NCBI RefSeq assembly: GCF_001075875.1
Contig: NZ_JUOS01000080.1
Location: 18,136 to 82,135, forward strand
Origin: Streptococcus oralis
GTDB taxonomy: Bacteria; Bacillota; Bacilli; Lactobacillales; Streptococcaceae
Direction: 5' to 3'
Length of the DNA stretch: 64,000 bases
Numbering within the stretch: the stretch's first letter is position 1; every line of letters begins with the position of its first letter. The notes beneath the pieces were generated by a model, which worked only from the letters and a program-made list of their open reading frames with translations, was not told the DNA's origin and ran no database searches. Below are positions 49,551 through 60,623 of the stretch, one piece after another. The position numbers were made by a program, and so were the translations under genes.

Positions 49551-49955
49551 CTATATCCTCACCTGTCTATCTTCAGATCGTTGTCCTGTGACAAACATGG
49601 TGAAGGTTGCCTTGCAGACATTTCGGCCATCTTGGTTGATGATGTCAACATCGACGACACAAGTGGTCCGTCCTTGATGGACACATTCTCCTTTGATAGT
49701 GAGAACATCCCCAAGATTTCCAGCTTTCAGATAGTTGATGGAAGACTGGAGTGTCACCCCGTCTAATCCTAGCGAAATCACCACAAGTCCACTGATTTGG
49801 TCACAAAGGGTAAATAGATAGCCTCCATGAGCATTCCCATAGTAGTTGAGTGAGGAGTCCACTACTTTTGTCGTCACCACAACGTGACCGTCTCTCATTT
49901 TTTCAATTTCGTAGTTTTCAAAGGCAGATATAGCGTCAAAGTGAAAATCTTTCAT
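49551..49955 (-). CDS. PaaI-type hotdog thioesterase
   Basis: A 134-residue acyl-CoA thioesterase of the hotdog fold. The motif NYYGNAHGGYLFTLCDQISGL carries the Asn/Asp and the GG after the hydrophobic helix. PaaI members cut hydroxyphenylacetyl-CoA or other acyl-CoAs, but the real substrate is open here. I start at 49955 (MKDFHFDAI), after AGGAGGAACGT; an earlier ATG at 49976 lies upstream of that ribosome site. Confidence 0.82.
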   Translation of the reverse strand: MKDFHFDAISAFENYEIEKMRDGHVVVTTKVVDSSLNYYGNAHGGYLFTLCDQISGLVVISLGLDGVTLQSSINYLKAGNLGDVLTIKGECVHQGRTTCVVDVDIINQDGRNVCKATFTMFVTGQRSEDRQVRI

Positions 49956-50024
49956 ACGTTCCTCCTGATATTTCAAACGACACTATGATACTACTTTTCA
50001 AGACTCTACGCAAGAGAGAAGCAC

Positions 50025-51506
50025 TTATTCGGGTAAAATACCAACCTGCTCCACAAAGCGGATAAAGGCAGCTTGTCCTTCTTCTGTTTGCTTGTAAACT
50101 CCTGCATCTTCCAAAACTCGAGCAAAGATTTTTCCAACAGATTCTTGGACGATATTAAGAGCTTGAATTTTATCTTTTAAGTCAGGTTTGGATTCTTTCA
50201 ACTCATCTGCCCATTCTTGGTGATAATTTGCTACTGAAACATCCTCTCCGACTAGATAAGCTGCTACTTGCTCCACTTCTTCCTTCAAGCGTGGTGGCAA
50301 GATAGCCAAACCCATGACCTCTATCAAGCCGATATTTTCCTTCTTGATATGTTGGACATCCTTGTGGGGATGATAGATACCATCTGGATGCTCTTGAGAT
50401 GTTTGATTGTCCCGCAAAACTAAATCCAACTCAAACTGTCCATCTCGCTTACGGGCTATCGGTGTGATAGTGTGATGCGGTGTTCCATTACTTTCTGCCA
50501 AGACCTGTACACTTGGATCAGAGTACTGACGCCAAGCCAGTAAGATTTTATCCGCTAGTTCTGTCAAATCCTCTTTAGAATCTGAAGTTAGTCGAATCAC
50601 AGACATAGGCCACTGAACAATCCCTGCTTTGACAGTTTCAAAACCTTCAAAGGTAACGCTTTTCTGAATAGGAGCCACTTCCATTGGGAAAACATGACGA
50701 CCACCTTGATAATGATCATGGGTCAGGATGGAACCACCCACGATTGGTAAGTCTGCATTTGAACCAGCAAAGTAGCCTGGAAACTGCTCCACAATTGCTA
50801 ACAAACGTTCAAAACTTTGGCGACTAATGGCCATAGGACGATGCTTGCTATCTAGGAAAATACAGTGCTCATTAAAGTAAGCGTAAGGCGAATACTGGAA
50901 GCCCCACTCCTGACCAGAAATATCAAAACGTATAATACGATGGTTGCTTCTAGCTGGATGATTGACATGACCATGGTATCCTTCATTTTCCATACAGAGT
51001 TGACATTGAGGATAGTTACTCGACTTGACCAACTTAGCTGCCGCTATCTCTTTTGGATCCTTTTCAGGCTTCGAAAGGTTGATGGTAATCTCCAGTTCAC
51101 CGTAGTCAGATGGCACACGATAAGCAATATTCTTTGCGATAGCCTTCAGTTTGATGTAGTCATTCTTCTGACTGAGTTGGTAGAAATCTGCAATTGCCTG
51201 CTCTGGTGACTGGGCATAGGTATCCCAAAAATCACGATTAACCTGACTTGGACAAGGCGTTACCAAGTCCATGAGGTCAGCACCGAGAATCTCACGCGCA
51301 GTCTGACTATCTTCAATTGTTTCCAAACGAACGGCTTCCTCGACAAGCTGATCTTTTAGTTCAATCAAATCATCCTGGTCAGTCTTGACTTCAAAAACCC
51401 CATCTCCCACCAGCGCTAAAACACGATTGGTTAGATAGATTCGATCCAACTCTTCAAAGCTACTTTCAGCAATGACTTTGGTCACAAAATTTTCTACTAA
51501 GGTCAC
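50025..51506 (-). CDS. galT: UDP-glucose:galactose-1-phosphate uridylyltransferase, class II (GalT)
   Basis: A 493-residue GalT of the Firmicute class II type (the HIT-like E. coli enzyme is shorter). Conserved segments are [24 protein letters not shown], and [11 protein letters not shown] with the His pair near the nucleophile. Second step of the Leloir pathway. It is 18 nt after galK on the same transcript. Confidence 0.93.
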   Translation of the reverse strand: MTLVENFVTKVIAESSFEELDRIYLTNRVLALVGDGVFEVKTDQDDLIELKDQLVEEAVRLETIEDSQTAREILGADLMDLVTPCPSQVNRDFWDTYAQSPEQAIADFYQLSQKNDYIKLKAIAKNIAYRVPSDYGELEITINLSKPEKDPKEIAAAKLVKSSNYPQCQLCMENEGYHGHVNHPARSNHRIIRFDISGQEWGFQYSPYAYFNEHCIFLDSKHRPMAISRQSFERLLAIVEQFPGYFAGSNADLPIVGGSILTHDHYQGGRHVFPMEVAPIQKSVTFEGFETVKAGIVQWPMSVIRLTSDSKEDLTELADKILLAWRQYSDPSVQVLAESNGTPHHTITPIARKRDGQFELDLVLRDNQTSQEHPDGIYHPHKDVQHIKKENIGLIEVMGLAILPPRLKEEVEQVAAYLVGEDVSVANYHQEWADELKESKPDLKDKIQALNIVQESVGKIFARVLEDAGVYKQTEEGQAAFIRFVEQVGILPE

Positions 51507-51524
51507 TAGATAACCTCCTTCTGA

Positions 51525-52703
51525 CTATTCAAGGATGCGAGTTCCACCTGCCACTTCAGCGATATAGAAGCTTGGAGCGTAACCAACGATTTCTTCATAG
51601 TACTTGCCTACAGCTTCTTTAAAGGACTCAACAGCATCCTTTTGAACCAAGGCGATTGCACAACCACCAAAACCTGCTCCTGTCATACGAGCACCGAGAA
51701 CACCTTCTTGAGCCCAAGCTGTATGAACAAGGGTATCTAATTCCAAGCCAGTTACTTCGTAATCGTGCTCAAGTGAAACATGAGAAGCATTCATCAAACG
51801 ACCAAACTTGTCTAAATCTCCTGCTTGAAGAGCCACTTGCGCTTTAAGCGTACGTTGATTTTCAAGAACAGCATGGCGAGCACGTTTCAAACGATTTTCA
51901 TCTTTGATGAGGTAACTAAATTCATCAAAAGCCCACTCGTCCAATTCACCCAAGGTTTGAATGTCCAAGGCCACTTGGAGTTCTTCTACTGCTTTTTCAC
52001 ATTCAGCACGGCGTTCATTGTATTTAGAATCCGCAAGTTCACGGCGTTTGTTAGTGTTCATGATAACAACGACATTGTCCTTCAAATCAAGGGGAACCAA
52101 GTCGTATTCTAGAGTATTAGTATCTAGGTATATAGCACGTTGGTCTGCCCCCATACCGATAGCAAATTGGTCCATGATACCAGAGTTAACACCGATAAAA
52201 TTATTCTCTGTCAATTTTCCGATTTTTACTAAATCTAAACGGTCCAATTTTAGGTCAAAGAGGTATTCTGCCACGACACCAGTCAAAAGCTCCAAAGATG
52301 CAGAAGAAGACAAGCCCGCACCATTTGGGATATTCCCAAAAACATAGAAATCAAAACCTTTATCAATCACATGACCAGCTTCTTGCAAGAAATGAAGGAC
52401 ACCTTTTGGATAGTTGGTCCAGCTGTGCTCTTTCTCAAACTTAAGGTCAGCTAGAGGTACTTCAATGATGCCTTTGTCCTCAAAGTTCGCGGAGTAGAAA
52501 CGCAATACCTGGTCATCGCGCTTGCGTGCAGCTCCGTAAGTTCCTAATGAAATAGCTGCTGGGAAAACATGGCCACCATTATAGTCAGTATGTTCCCCAA
52601 TCAAGTTGATGCGCCCTGGTGAGAAGAAGGTTTGATCCGCTTCTTGACCAAAAACAGCAAGAAAAGCTTTGCGAAGTGCTTCAGCAGTAAGATGTTGTGT
52701 CAT
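51525..52703 (-). CDS. galK: Galactokinase (GalK)
   Basis: A 392-residue GHMP kinase. The galactose signature [18 protein letters not shown] is at the N-terminus, the ATP loop [16 protein letters not shown] near 115-130 and the C-terminal [12 protein letters not shown] motif are present. Full length. It is preceded by a promoter with a likely GalR operator at the transcription start. Confidence 0.95.
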   Translation of the reverse strand: MTQHLTAEALRKAFLAVFGQEADQTFFSPGRINLIGEHTDYNGGHVFPAAISLGTYGAARKRDDQVLRFYSANFEDKGIIEVPLADLKFEKEHSWTNYPKGVLHFLQEAGHVIDKGFDFYVFGNIPNGAGLSSSASLELLTGVVAEYLFDLKLDRLDLVKIGKLTENNFIGVNSGIMDQFAIGMGADQRAIYLDTNTLEYDLVPLDLKDNVVVIMNTNKRRELADSKYNERRAECEKAVEELQVALDIQTLGELDEWAFDEFSYLIKDENRLKRARHAVLENQRTLKAQVALQAGDLDKFGRLMNASHVSLEHDYEVTGLELDTLVHTAWAQEGVLGARMTGAGFGGCAIALVQKDAVESFKEAVGKYYEEIVGYAPSFYIAEVAGGTRILE

Positions 52704-52747
52704 ATGAATTCTCCTTTGACGAAATATTAGGTAAAAAAGTTTATCCT

Positions 52748-52759
52748 GTAATCGTTTTC
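52748..52759. promoter_or_regulatory. Likely GalR operator
   Basis: GTAATCGTTTTC, a near-palindrome (G-AA-CG-TT-C) of the LacI-family type, covers the predicted galK start site. Confidence 0.6.
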
Positions 52760-52763
52760 TTCT

Positions 52764-52792
52764 ATTGTACCCAAGGGTTTTGCTTAGGTCAA
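52764..52792 (-). promoter_or_regulatory. Promoter of galK-galT
   Basis: TTGACC (52787-52792), 17-nt spacer, TACAAT (52764-52769) on the minus strand. The start is expected near 52757, inside the operator. Confidence 0.85.
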
Positions 52793-52826
52793 CATTTTTA
52801 CCGATATTTTACTAAACTATGAGTAA

Positions 52827-53873
<1,047 letters not shown>

Positions 53874-53891
53874 GTACAACACTTGAACATA

Positions 53892-53937
53892 AAAAAATCC
53901 TAATAAGAACTTTTCAGTTCTCTATTAGGATTTTCTT
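53892..53937. terminator. Bidirectional terminator between galR and adh
   Basis: AAAATCCTAATA / TATTAGGATTTT with an inner GAAC/GTTC, A and T runs on both sides, between two convergent genes. Confidence 0.85.
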
Positions 53938-53940
53938 TTT

Positions 53941-54978
53941 TTAATCCATCACAATCATAGACTTGATAGTCTTACGTTCATCCATGGCCTTATATGCTTT
54001 GTCAATATCTTCTAGTTTGTAACTTGAAGTAAAGACACGACCTGGATTGATCTCACCATCAAGGACAGCTTTAAGCAAGAATTGCTTATCGTATGTTGTC
54101 GCAGAAGCTGCTCCACCTGCGACAGAGATATTTTGCATAAAGGTTGAACCAAGAGCACGATTCTTATAATGTGGAACTCCTACAAATCCCATACGACCGC
54201 CATTATGAAGGACACCCAGTGCTTGCTCAACAGCCGCCTCAGTACCAACACACTCAAGTGCTGCATCTGCTCCACCGCCAAGAATTTCACGCACCTTGGC
54301 AATGCCTTCTTCACCACGTTCAGCTACGACTGCTGTCGCGCCTGACTCCAAGGCCATCTTTTGACGGTCTTCGTGACGACTCATAAGGATAATTTGTGAA
54401 GCGCCACGCATTTTAGCTGCGATGACAGCACATTGTCCAACAGCTCCATCCCCAATAACCACAACTTTATCACCTGGTTTTACATCTGCCACACGCGCTG
54501 CATGATAGCCTGTTGGCATGACATCAGCCAGAGTCAAAAGAGACTTGAGCATACCTTCTGTATAGTCAGATGGTTGTCCAGGAATTTTTACAAGAGCCCA
54601 ATTGGCATAGTGGAAGCGGAGATATTCAGCTTGGAAATTCCCTCCTAGGTTATTTCCGATATGATTATCACAGGAACCATCAAATCCAGCACGACAGGCG
54701 TCACATTCGCCACAACCATGAGTGAATGGCACAATCACAAAATCACCGGGCTTGACCGTTGTAATGGCTTCTCCAGTTTCTTCAATGATTCCAATCGCTT
54801 CGTGTCCACTATTTTTATGTCCCGCTTTAATATCTGGATTGCGATAACTCCAAAGATCCGAACCACAAACACAAGCACGAACCACACGGATAATGACATC
54901 ATCCGATTCTTGAATGCTTGGACGTTTGATTTCCTCAATGCCGACCTGACCTACCTTTGTGTAAACTGCTGATTTCAT
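53941..54978 (-). CDS. Zinc-dependent alcohol dehydrogenase
   Basis: A 345-residue medium-chain dehydrogenase. The catalytic zinc site has CGSD and GHEAIGI; the structural zinc has CGECDACRAGFDGSC. VVIGDGAVGQCAVIAAK is the NAD loop. In pneumococcus the homologue is called adhC and linked to S-nitrosoglutathione or formaldehyde detoxification under NmlR; I see no NmlR gene here. I start at 54978 (MKSAVYTK), 9 nt from the ribosome site; an ATG two codons earlier is possible. Confidence 0.85.
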   Translation of the reverse strand: MKSAVYTKVGQVGIEEIKRPSIQESDDVIIRVVRACVCGSDLWSYRNPDIKAGHKNSGHEAIGIIEETGEAITTVKPGDFVIVPFTHGCGECDACRAGFDGSCDNHIGNNLGGNFQAEYLRFHYANWALVKIPGQPSDYTEGMLKSLLTLADVMPTGYHAARVADVKPGDKVVVIGDGAVGQCAVIAAKMRGASQIILMSRHEDRQKMALESGATAVVAERGEEGIAKVREILGGGADAALECVGTEAAVEQALGVLHNGGRMGFVGVPHYKNRALGSTFMQNISVAGGAASATTYDKQFLLKAVLDGEINPGRVFTSSYKLEDIDKAYKAMDERKTIKSMIVMD

Positions 54979-55057
54979 AAACATTTACCTCTCTGTATCT
55001 AACTTATTTCAAGTATACACTTTTTATGAAGCTTTCGCTCACTTATACTACGTCTCA

Positions 55058-55948
55058 TTAATGATGATGCTCATAACTCCTCTCCAACTCACACACCTTT
55101 CGCTTATGGGCTTGGTGAGTTACTAGGTCAGCATCAACCTCAATGGTAATATTTTGAAAACCACAATCTTTGAGTAGGTCGCGAATGGATTCTTTACAAA
55201 CTTCCATATGTTTGATATGCTCGAGACAAACATGAATAATGGCGTTTTTCTCCAAACCATCCATAGTCCAGAGATTGATCTGATTGACACTGGCCACATA
55301 CTCCAATTGCTCCAAGTCACTCTTGACTTGTTTGATATCTACTCCTTCTGGCACAGCATCCAAGAAAATCTTGAGAGTAGACCAAAAACGTGGAATGGCT
55401 TTTGACAAGATAAAGAAGGAAATGACAAGCGACAAGAGAGGATCTAAGATATACCAATCCGTAAATCGGAGAATAATTGCCATCAGGATGACTGCTATCC
55501 AACCAAGGGTATCTTCTAGAAAATGCAGGCTAAGAATAGATTCGTTCTTTGTTTTTCCTTTACGAACGACAAGACTGGCTAGCACATTAATGCTAACAGC
55601 AATGATTCCTAGCCAGAGGATTCCCTCATCATTGACAGGTTGTGGATGAAAGAGTTTCGTTATATTTTCCAAAATAACCAAAACGGACCCTGTCATAAGA
55701 ATCACAGCCGTTACCAAGGCTCCTAAGAGACTAAATCGTTTGTAACCCAAGGTGTAATGACTATCCTCTTCACGATTGGAAATTGTTTCAAGAACGGCTG
55801 ATACCCCAATTGCGATTGCATCTCCCAAATCATGGACAGAGTCAGCAAGAACAGCACTGGAACCAAACACTCCACCAGCGATAAACTCGACAATGGCATA
55901 ACTCAAATTTAAGAAAAAAGCTAGCCAAACCGCACCTTTCGTTGTCAT
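55058..55948 (-). CDS. Cation diffusion facilitator (CzcD-like efflux)
   Basis: A 296-residue CDF transporter with six membrane helices in the first ~210 residues, an ADSVHDLGDA site (HxxxD type) in TM2 and a matching DxxxD-like site in TM5, and a C-terminal metal-binding domain ending in HHH. AAGGAGG fixes the start at 55948; earlier ATGs lie in the promoter. Zn efflux is the usual role. It is downstream of no merR here; tetR is divergent. Confidence 0.83.
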   Translation of the reverse strand: MTTKGAVWLAFFLNLSYAIVEFIAGGVFGSSAVLADSVHDLGDAIAIGVSAVLETISNREEDSHYTLGYKRFSLLGALVTAVILMTGSVLVILENITKLFHPQPVNDEGILWLGIIAVSINVLASLVVRKGKTKNESILSLHFLEDTLGWIAVILMAIILRFTDWYILDPLLSLVISFFILSKAIPRFWSTLKIFLDAVPEGVDIKQVKSDLEQLEYVASVNQINLWTMDGLEKNAIIHVCLEHIKHMEVCKESIRDLLKDCGFQNITIEVDADLVTHQAHKRKVCELERSYEHHH

Positions 55949-56056
55949 TTTTTCATCCTCCTTTGGTATAATAGTAGTATAAATATTCCCTTTACTAGTA
56001 TTATCTCTTACTCCGAAAAGAAAGGATAGGGGCAAACTGTTCTCTTTGTAAGTTAC

Positions 56057-56071
56057 TGAACAATTTGTTCA
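56057..56071. promoter_or_regulatory. Palindromic operator, probable TetR site
   Basis: TGAACAATTTGTTCA, perfect 7-bp arms around one base, 10 nt before the tetR ATG. Confidence 0.7.
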
Positions 56072-56081
56072 AAGTGTCCAT

Positions 56082-56615
56082 ATGACTAGTCAAGACCGCC
56101 GCATTACCAAGACACGAAAAGCTATCTATACTGCTTTTTTACAATTATTGAATCAAAAAGATTACGAAACTATCACAGTTCAGGAGATTATAGACCTGGC
56201 AGATGTTGGTCGCTCCACCTTTTACAGTCACTATGAGAGTAAGGAATTACTCCTAGATGAGCTCTGCCGGTATCTCTTTCATCATCTTTTTGAACGCGAG
56301 GAAAATATATCTACAGAAGCTTATTTGTCCCATATCTTTTCACATTTCAAGAAAAACCAGGACCATATCACCAGCCTCCTTTTCTCTAAAAACGACTACT
56401 TCCTCCGCCAATTACAGAAAGAATTGGAACACCATGTCTATCCAATGGTTGCCAAAGACTTACAAGTTTCCTATCCTAATATTCCTACTTCCTACCTCAA
56501 ACACTTTGTTGTAACTAACTTTATCGAAACACTAACCTGGTGGCTCAAAAAAGGGAAATCTTATAAGGAAGATCAAGTAGTGAGCTTTTACTTAGATGTC
56601 TTAGAGATGAAGTAG
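56082..56615 (+). CDS. TetR-family transcriptional regulator
   Basis: A 177-residue TetR-like protein. HTH: TITVQEIIDLADVGRSTFYSHYESKELLL (positions ~27-54), the remainder is a divergent ligand domain of the TetR_C_7-like kind. It is divergent from the cation efflux gene, with a perfect palindrome next to its start, so self-regulation and control of the efflux gene are expected. AAGTGTCCAT in front has no clear Shine-Dalgarno. Confidence 0.82.
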   Translation: MTSQDRRITKTRKAIYTAFLQLLNQKDYETITVQEIIDLADVGRSTFYSHYESKELLLDELCRYLFHHLFEREENISTEAYLSHIFSHFKKNQDHITSLLFSKNDYFLRQLQKELEHHVYPMVAKDLQVSYPNIPTSYLKHFVVTNFIETLTWWLKKGKSYKEDQVVSFYLDVLEMK

Positions 56616-56764
56616 CAAACACAACTATAGATTTCATATCCACTCAAAGAAAAATACCAGTCGACATTCTATCATTCAAATATTCCAATTCATCACGAGT
56701 ATTTTACCTCTACTTTCTACTTACTAATCTAATCAAACTATATTTTTTGAGCCAATAAATTTAC

Positions 56765-56800
56765 TAAAAAAATTCTAAGACAAGAAGTCTTAGAATTTTT
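56765..56800. terminator. Bidirectional terminator between tetR and the HhH-GPD gene
   Basis: AATTCTAAGAC / GTCTTAGAATT, 11-bp perfect stem, 5-nt loop, with T runs on both strands. The 150 nt between it and tetR hold nothing I recognise. Confidence 0.9.
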
Positions 56801-57423
56801 TATCGTAACCAACTTTCGTCTAACTGGCCTTTACTTTTGCTAAAAGCTTTCCCATGCTCATCAATGACAGCATGAATCTCTTGGCATTGTTTGAGAGTGA
56901 GTCCTTCCAAGACGTCACTATAAACAGCATGCATTTCACTATAGGTTTTAAAGTTTCCAAATCCTAAGCGTCGAAAAAGTCTTCTCGCATATTCATCCGA
57001 AATAAAAACTGGACGATCAAAAAGATAAAGTAAAAGTGCATCTGCAGTCTCTGGTCCAATCCCTTTTAACTCCAAAAGTTGCTTCCGTAAATCTTCTGTT
57101 CCAAACCTAGCAAGAACCTCAAAACCACCAACTTCTCTTAACCAGATCAGAAGTCCCCTAATCGTTTGAGACTTTTGCTTAAAAAATCCAGCAGGTCGAA
57201 TACGTTCCTGTAACTCTTCTAGCGATAAATCCAGAATCCCCTCTACTGTCATGACATCCATAAGACCTGCTAAAGCTAACTTAGCATTCTTCTCAGTTGT
57301 TCGCTGGATCAGAATAGTCGATACCAAATCTTCCAGCTTGTTATCCGATTGCCACCAATTTTGCTCTCCATAGTGCTTGCAGAGTCGCAAAAGAGTTTCT
57401 TGTATTTCATCTTTCTTGATCAT
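56800..57423 (-). CDS. HhH-GPD DNA glycosylase of the EndoIII/MagIII kind
   Basis: A 207-residue base-excision glycosylase. The hairpin [17 protein letters not shown] is followed by the catalytic Asp in [11 protein letters not shown]. EndoIII has Lys in GVGRKTA; here it is Glu (GPET), so beta-lyase activity is unlikely. The FeS-cluster cysteines are missing. These features fit monofunctional glycosylases such as MagIII (3-methyladenine). It overlaps proWX by 4 nt and is the last gene of that operon. Confidence 0.82.
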   Translation of the reverse strand: MIKKDEIQETLLRLCKHYGEQNWWQSDNKLEDLVSTILIQRTTEKNAKLALAGLMDVMTVEGILDLSLEELQERIRPAGFFKQKSQTIRGLLIWLREVGGFEVLARFGTEDLRKQLLELKGIGPETADALLLYLFDRPVFISDEYARRLFRRLGFGNFKTYSEMHAVYSDVLEGLTLKQCQEIHAVIDEHGKAFSKSKGQLDESWLR

Positions 57424-58940
57424 TTCTTCAATAATCCCTGTTCCACCAAGAAATCATGTGCAACAGTATAAGCATCCTTACCATCAATACCAACCTGATA
57501 GTTCATCTGACTCATCTGGCTCTCGGTGATTTTACCAGCTAGTTTATTAAGAACAGCTTCCAACTCCGGATGTTTTTCGAGTAATTCAGCTTTCATGAGT
57601 GGAGCACCTTGATAAGGAGGGAAGAGGTGTTGATCATCTTCTAAAATTTGAAGTTGGTAACGTTCGATTTCTGGGTCTGTCGAGTAAACTTCCATAATCT
57701 GAATATCTCCAGCCTTAATTGCATCATAGCGAAGAGCTGGCTCCATGGTTGCCACATTGAGATTTAATCCATAAACAGACTGCAAGCCCTTGTTTCCATC
57801 CTCACGGTCATTAAACTCTAGAGTGAATCCCGCCTTGAGCTGTCCTTCTACTTTTTTCAAGTCTGAAATCGTCTTAAGTCCATATTCTTGCGCAATTTTT
57901 TTAGGAACTGCTATAGCATAAGTATTTTGATAAGCCATGTGATTCAGCAAGACTAGATTATCCTGTTTCTTAATACCATCACGCGCAGCTTCGAAAACTT
58001 CTTCAGAGTCATTGCTCACTTTAGGAGCTGGCTGCAAGAGAGAACCTGTAATAGTCCCTGTAAATTCTGGATAGATATCAATGTCCCCTTTTTTCAGCGC
58101 TTGATAAAGGAAATCTGTCTTCCCAAAGTTAGGCTTGACCGTCACCGTCATATCCGTATTTTCCTCGATGAGAAGTTTGTACATATTCATGAGAATCTCA
58201 GGTTCAGGTCCCAACTTCCCAGCTATAACCAGATTTTCTTTCTCTTTATTTGGAATCATGCTTGGAGCATAACTAGCTCCCAAACCAAGCACCATAACAG
58301 CAAAGGCTGCAACAATCGTACGCAACTTTGCCTTTTCCAACCATTTGAGAGCAACATTAAAGAGAATGGCCAAAATGGCTGATGAGATTGCACCGATTAA
58401 AATCAGACTAGCATTCCGACGATCAATTCCCAAAAGGATAAAGGAGCCCAATCCCCCAGCTCCAACAAGAGCGGCTAGAGTTGCTGTCCCAATGATCATA
58501 ACGGTTGCTGTTCGAACCCCCGATACAATAACAGGCATGGCAAGTGGAATTTCAAACTTCTTGAGTCGCTCCCACTTGGTCATTCCAAAAGCAATCCCAG
58601 CTTCCTCAAGACTAGGATCAATGCCGTTCAAGGCTGTGATTGTATTTTCCAAAATCGGGAAAATAGCGTAAATGACAAGGGCTGTGAGAGCTGGTAAGGT
58701 TCCAATCCCCATGAAAGGAATAAAGAGCCCCAGCAAAGCCATTGAGGGAATGGTCTGGAAGATACCCGCAACTTGTAGCACCCAGTTTGCAACTTTTTTG
58801 TGGCTATTTAAATAAACAGCAAGTGGAATGGTAAGAAAAATAGCAACCAATAAGGTCAAAAGAGATAATTGTAAGTGTTGACCAAGAGCGGTTAACCATT
58901 CCCCAAAACGCTCTTGAAATGTTGAAATCAAATTAGACAT
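57420..58940 (-). CDS. proWX: Choline/glycine betaine ABC transporter, permease-binding protein fusion (ProWX)
   Basis: A 506-residue fusion. Residues ~1-210 are the permease with the EAA-type loop ([21 protein letters not shown]). From ~235 on is an OpuAC/ProX-type binding domain ([11 protein letters not shown] onward), tethered outside by the last helix. Choline is the known pneumococcal substrate for this type, important for choline-decorated teichoic acid. I start at 58940 (MSNLISTF), 8 nt after GGAGG. It overlaps proV by 8 nt. Confidence 0.9.
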   Translation of the reverse strand: MSNLISTFQERFGEWLTALGQHLQLSLLTLLVAIFLTIPLAVYLNSHKKVANWVLQVAGIFQTIPSMALLGLFIPFMGIGTLPALTALVIYAIFPILENTITALNGIDPSLEEAGIAFGMTKWERLKKFEIPLAMPVIVSGVRTATVMIIGTATLAALVGAGGLGSFILLGIDRRNASLILIGAISSAILAILFNVALKWLEKAKLRTIVAAFAVMVLGLGASYAPSMIPNKEKENLVIAGKLGPEPEILMNMYKLLIEENTDMTVTVKPNFGKTDFLYQALKKGDIDIYPEFTGTITGSLLQPAPKVSNDSEEVFEAARDGIKKQDNLVLLNHMAYQNTYAIAVPKKIAQEYGLKTISDLKKVEGQLKAGFTLEFNDREDGNKGLQSVYGLNLNVATMEPALRYDAIKAGDIQIMEVYSTDPEIERYQLQILEDDQHLFPPYQGAPLMKAELLEKHPELEAVLNKLAGKITESQMSQMNYQVGIDGKDAYTVAHDFLVEQGLLKK

Positions 58941-59661
58941 GAAGGCTACCTCCAAACAAGTTTGCTACAAAGTCTGTCGCAGGCGCTTGTAAAATTGTTT
59001 CAGGTTCTGCGACCTGGCGAATTTCTCCATCCTGCAAAACTGCAATTCGATCCCCTAATTTTAAGGCCTCATCCGTATCATGTGTTACGAAGATGGTCGT
59101 CATGCCGAATTCTTTATGTAATGCCTTGGTCAATTCTTGCAACTGCTTGCGAGAGATGGCATCCAAGGCTGAAAAAGGCTCGTCCATCAATAGAATCTTT
59201 GGTTCCCCAATGATGGCTCGCACAATGCCAATCCGCTGTTGCTCCCCACCAGATAACTCGCTTGGTAACCGATGAGCATAGTCAGCAGCAGGTAGGCCAA
59301 CCTTATTCAAGAGCTCTTCCGTTTTAGAAGCAATTAGTTCTTTAGGCCAGCCCTTCATTTCAGGAATCAATGCTATATTTTCAGCAACTGTCAAGTTAGG
59401 AAAAAGGGCAATGGCTTGAAGGACATAACCTGTACTGAGACGTAACTCCCGTTCATCATAGTCCTTGATGCGTTTTCCATCCATATAGATATTTCCATCT
59501 GTCGGCTCCAAAAGACGGTTAATCATCTTGATCATAGTGGTCTTTCCAGATCCTGAAGGTCCCACAAGAACCATAAATTCTCCATTTTCAATACGGAGAT
59601 TGACATCTTTTAAAATGTCTGTATCCGTATAGCGCAGCACTACATTTTTGTATTCAATCAT
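58933..59661 (-). CDS. proV: Choline/glycine betaine ABC transporter ATPase (ProV)
   Basis: A 242-residue ABC ATPase. Walker [15 protein letters not shown], signature ELSGGEQQR, Walker [11 protein letters not shown] and the D-loop/H-loop (FVTHDTDEA) are intact. It lacks the CBS domains of osmoregulated OpuAA/ProV, so it is the choline-type rather than the osmotic-type transporter. It overlaps the proWX start and comes 1 nt after the oxidoreductase. Confidence 0.9.
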   Translation of the reverse strand: MIEYKNVVLRYTDTDILKDVNLRIENGEFMVLVGPSGSGKTTMIKMINRLLEPTDGNIYMDGKRIKDYDERELRLSTGYVLQAIALFPNLTVAENIALIPEMKGWPKELIASKTEELLNKVGLPAADYAHRLPSELSGGEQQRIGIVRAIIGEPKILLMDEPFSALDAISRKQLQELTKALHKEFGMTTIFVTHDTDEALKLGDRIAVLQDGEIRQVAEPETILQAPATDFVANLFGGSLHV

Positions 59662-60621
59662 TTAGTCTTCCTCATTTTTCACAATAACTTTGCCAAAAGA
59701 ATAGCTTCCTTCCAGATAAGCATGCGCTTCCTGAATTTGGTCAATCTTATAAATCTTTTCAGGCCCTACATCCACATGGTAACGCTCGACAAAGTCTACC
59801 AAAGTCTGAAGCTTGTCTTGAGACACATTGGCAGAAGCAAAGGTCGTCAAGTAGAGATTGCGAGAGAGCATCTCGATTGGATCAAAGGCTGGAACAGTCC
59901 ACTGATCACCCAGTAGGCCACAAGAACAGATAATCCCACCTTCTGCTGTCCGCGCAAAAGTATCGAGAATAGCGCTGGGACCAACAAGATCCAAAACCTT
60001 ATCGAACTGCTCTTTCGTGTGCAAGACACCATCCTTAGTCAAAATCACCTGATCAAATCCGACTGCCTTCAATTGCTGTTCCTTAGCTAAATTTCGGCTG
60101 GTTCCTGTCAGGTGAATCTTAGGAAATTTTCCTTTAAGCAGTTTAGCAAAGGCAATTCCTACACCACTGGTTGCTCCTCGAACTAACACGCTATCTTTCT
60201 CCTCAATCTTAAGATTGAGAAAAGATCCAAAGGCCGTATAATAAGTTTCAGGTAGTGCGATCAAACTTTCCAAATCAAGTTCTGTCTTGATTGGATAAAT
60301 TTGTTCATTTGGAAGAAGTGTATACTCTGCGTAACCTCCATCAAAGGCTCGCCCCATCTCTCCCATAATGGAAATGATTTGTTGACCAATCTTCAAATCC
60401 GGTCGTGTCGTTTCTTCCACAAGACCGACACACTCAATCCCTAATACACGAGGAAATTTCACAGATGGTGATTGTCCCTTACGGGTAAAAATTTCACTAT
60501 GATTGATGCCAAATCCTTGGATTTTCACCAAGGTCCAACCTGCCTTCAGGACTGGTTTTGGTCGTTCGACAACTTCTAATACCTCCGGTCCACCTGGAGT
60601 GCTTACAACAACTGCTTTCAT
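59662..60621 (-). CDS. Quinone oxidoreductase-like medium-chain dehydrogenase
   Basis: A 319-residue zinc-free MDR protein. There is no structural zinc cluster. The NADPH loop VRGATSGVGIAFAKLL is present. Quinone reductases of this kind reduce quinones or enals; the substrate here is unknown. Its position between the NTF2-like protein and proV in a MarR-headed operon suggests a redox or toxic-compound response. Confidence 0.8.
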   Translation of the reverse strand: MKAVVVSTPGGPEVLEVVERPKPVLKAGWTLVKIQGFGINHSEIFTRKGQSPSVKFPRVLGIECVGLVEETTRPDLKIGQQIISIMGEMGRAFDGGYAEYTLLPNEQIYPIKTELDLESLIALPETYYTAFGSFLNLKIEEKDSVLVRGATSGVGIAFAKLLKGKFPKIHLTGTSRNLAKEQQLKAVGFDQVILTKDGVLHTKEQFDKVLDLVGPSAILDTFARTAEGGIICSCGLLGDQWTVPAFDPIEMLSRNLYLTTFASANVSQDKLQTLVDFVERYHVDVGPEKIYKIDQIQEAHAYLEGSYSFGKVIVKNEED

Positions 60622-60623
60622 AT

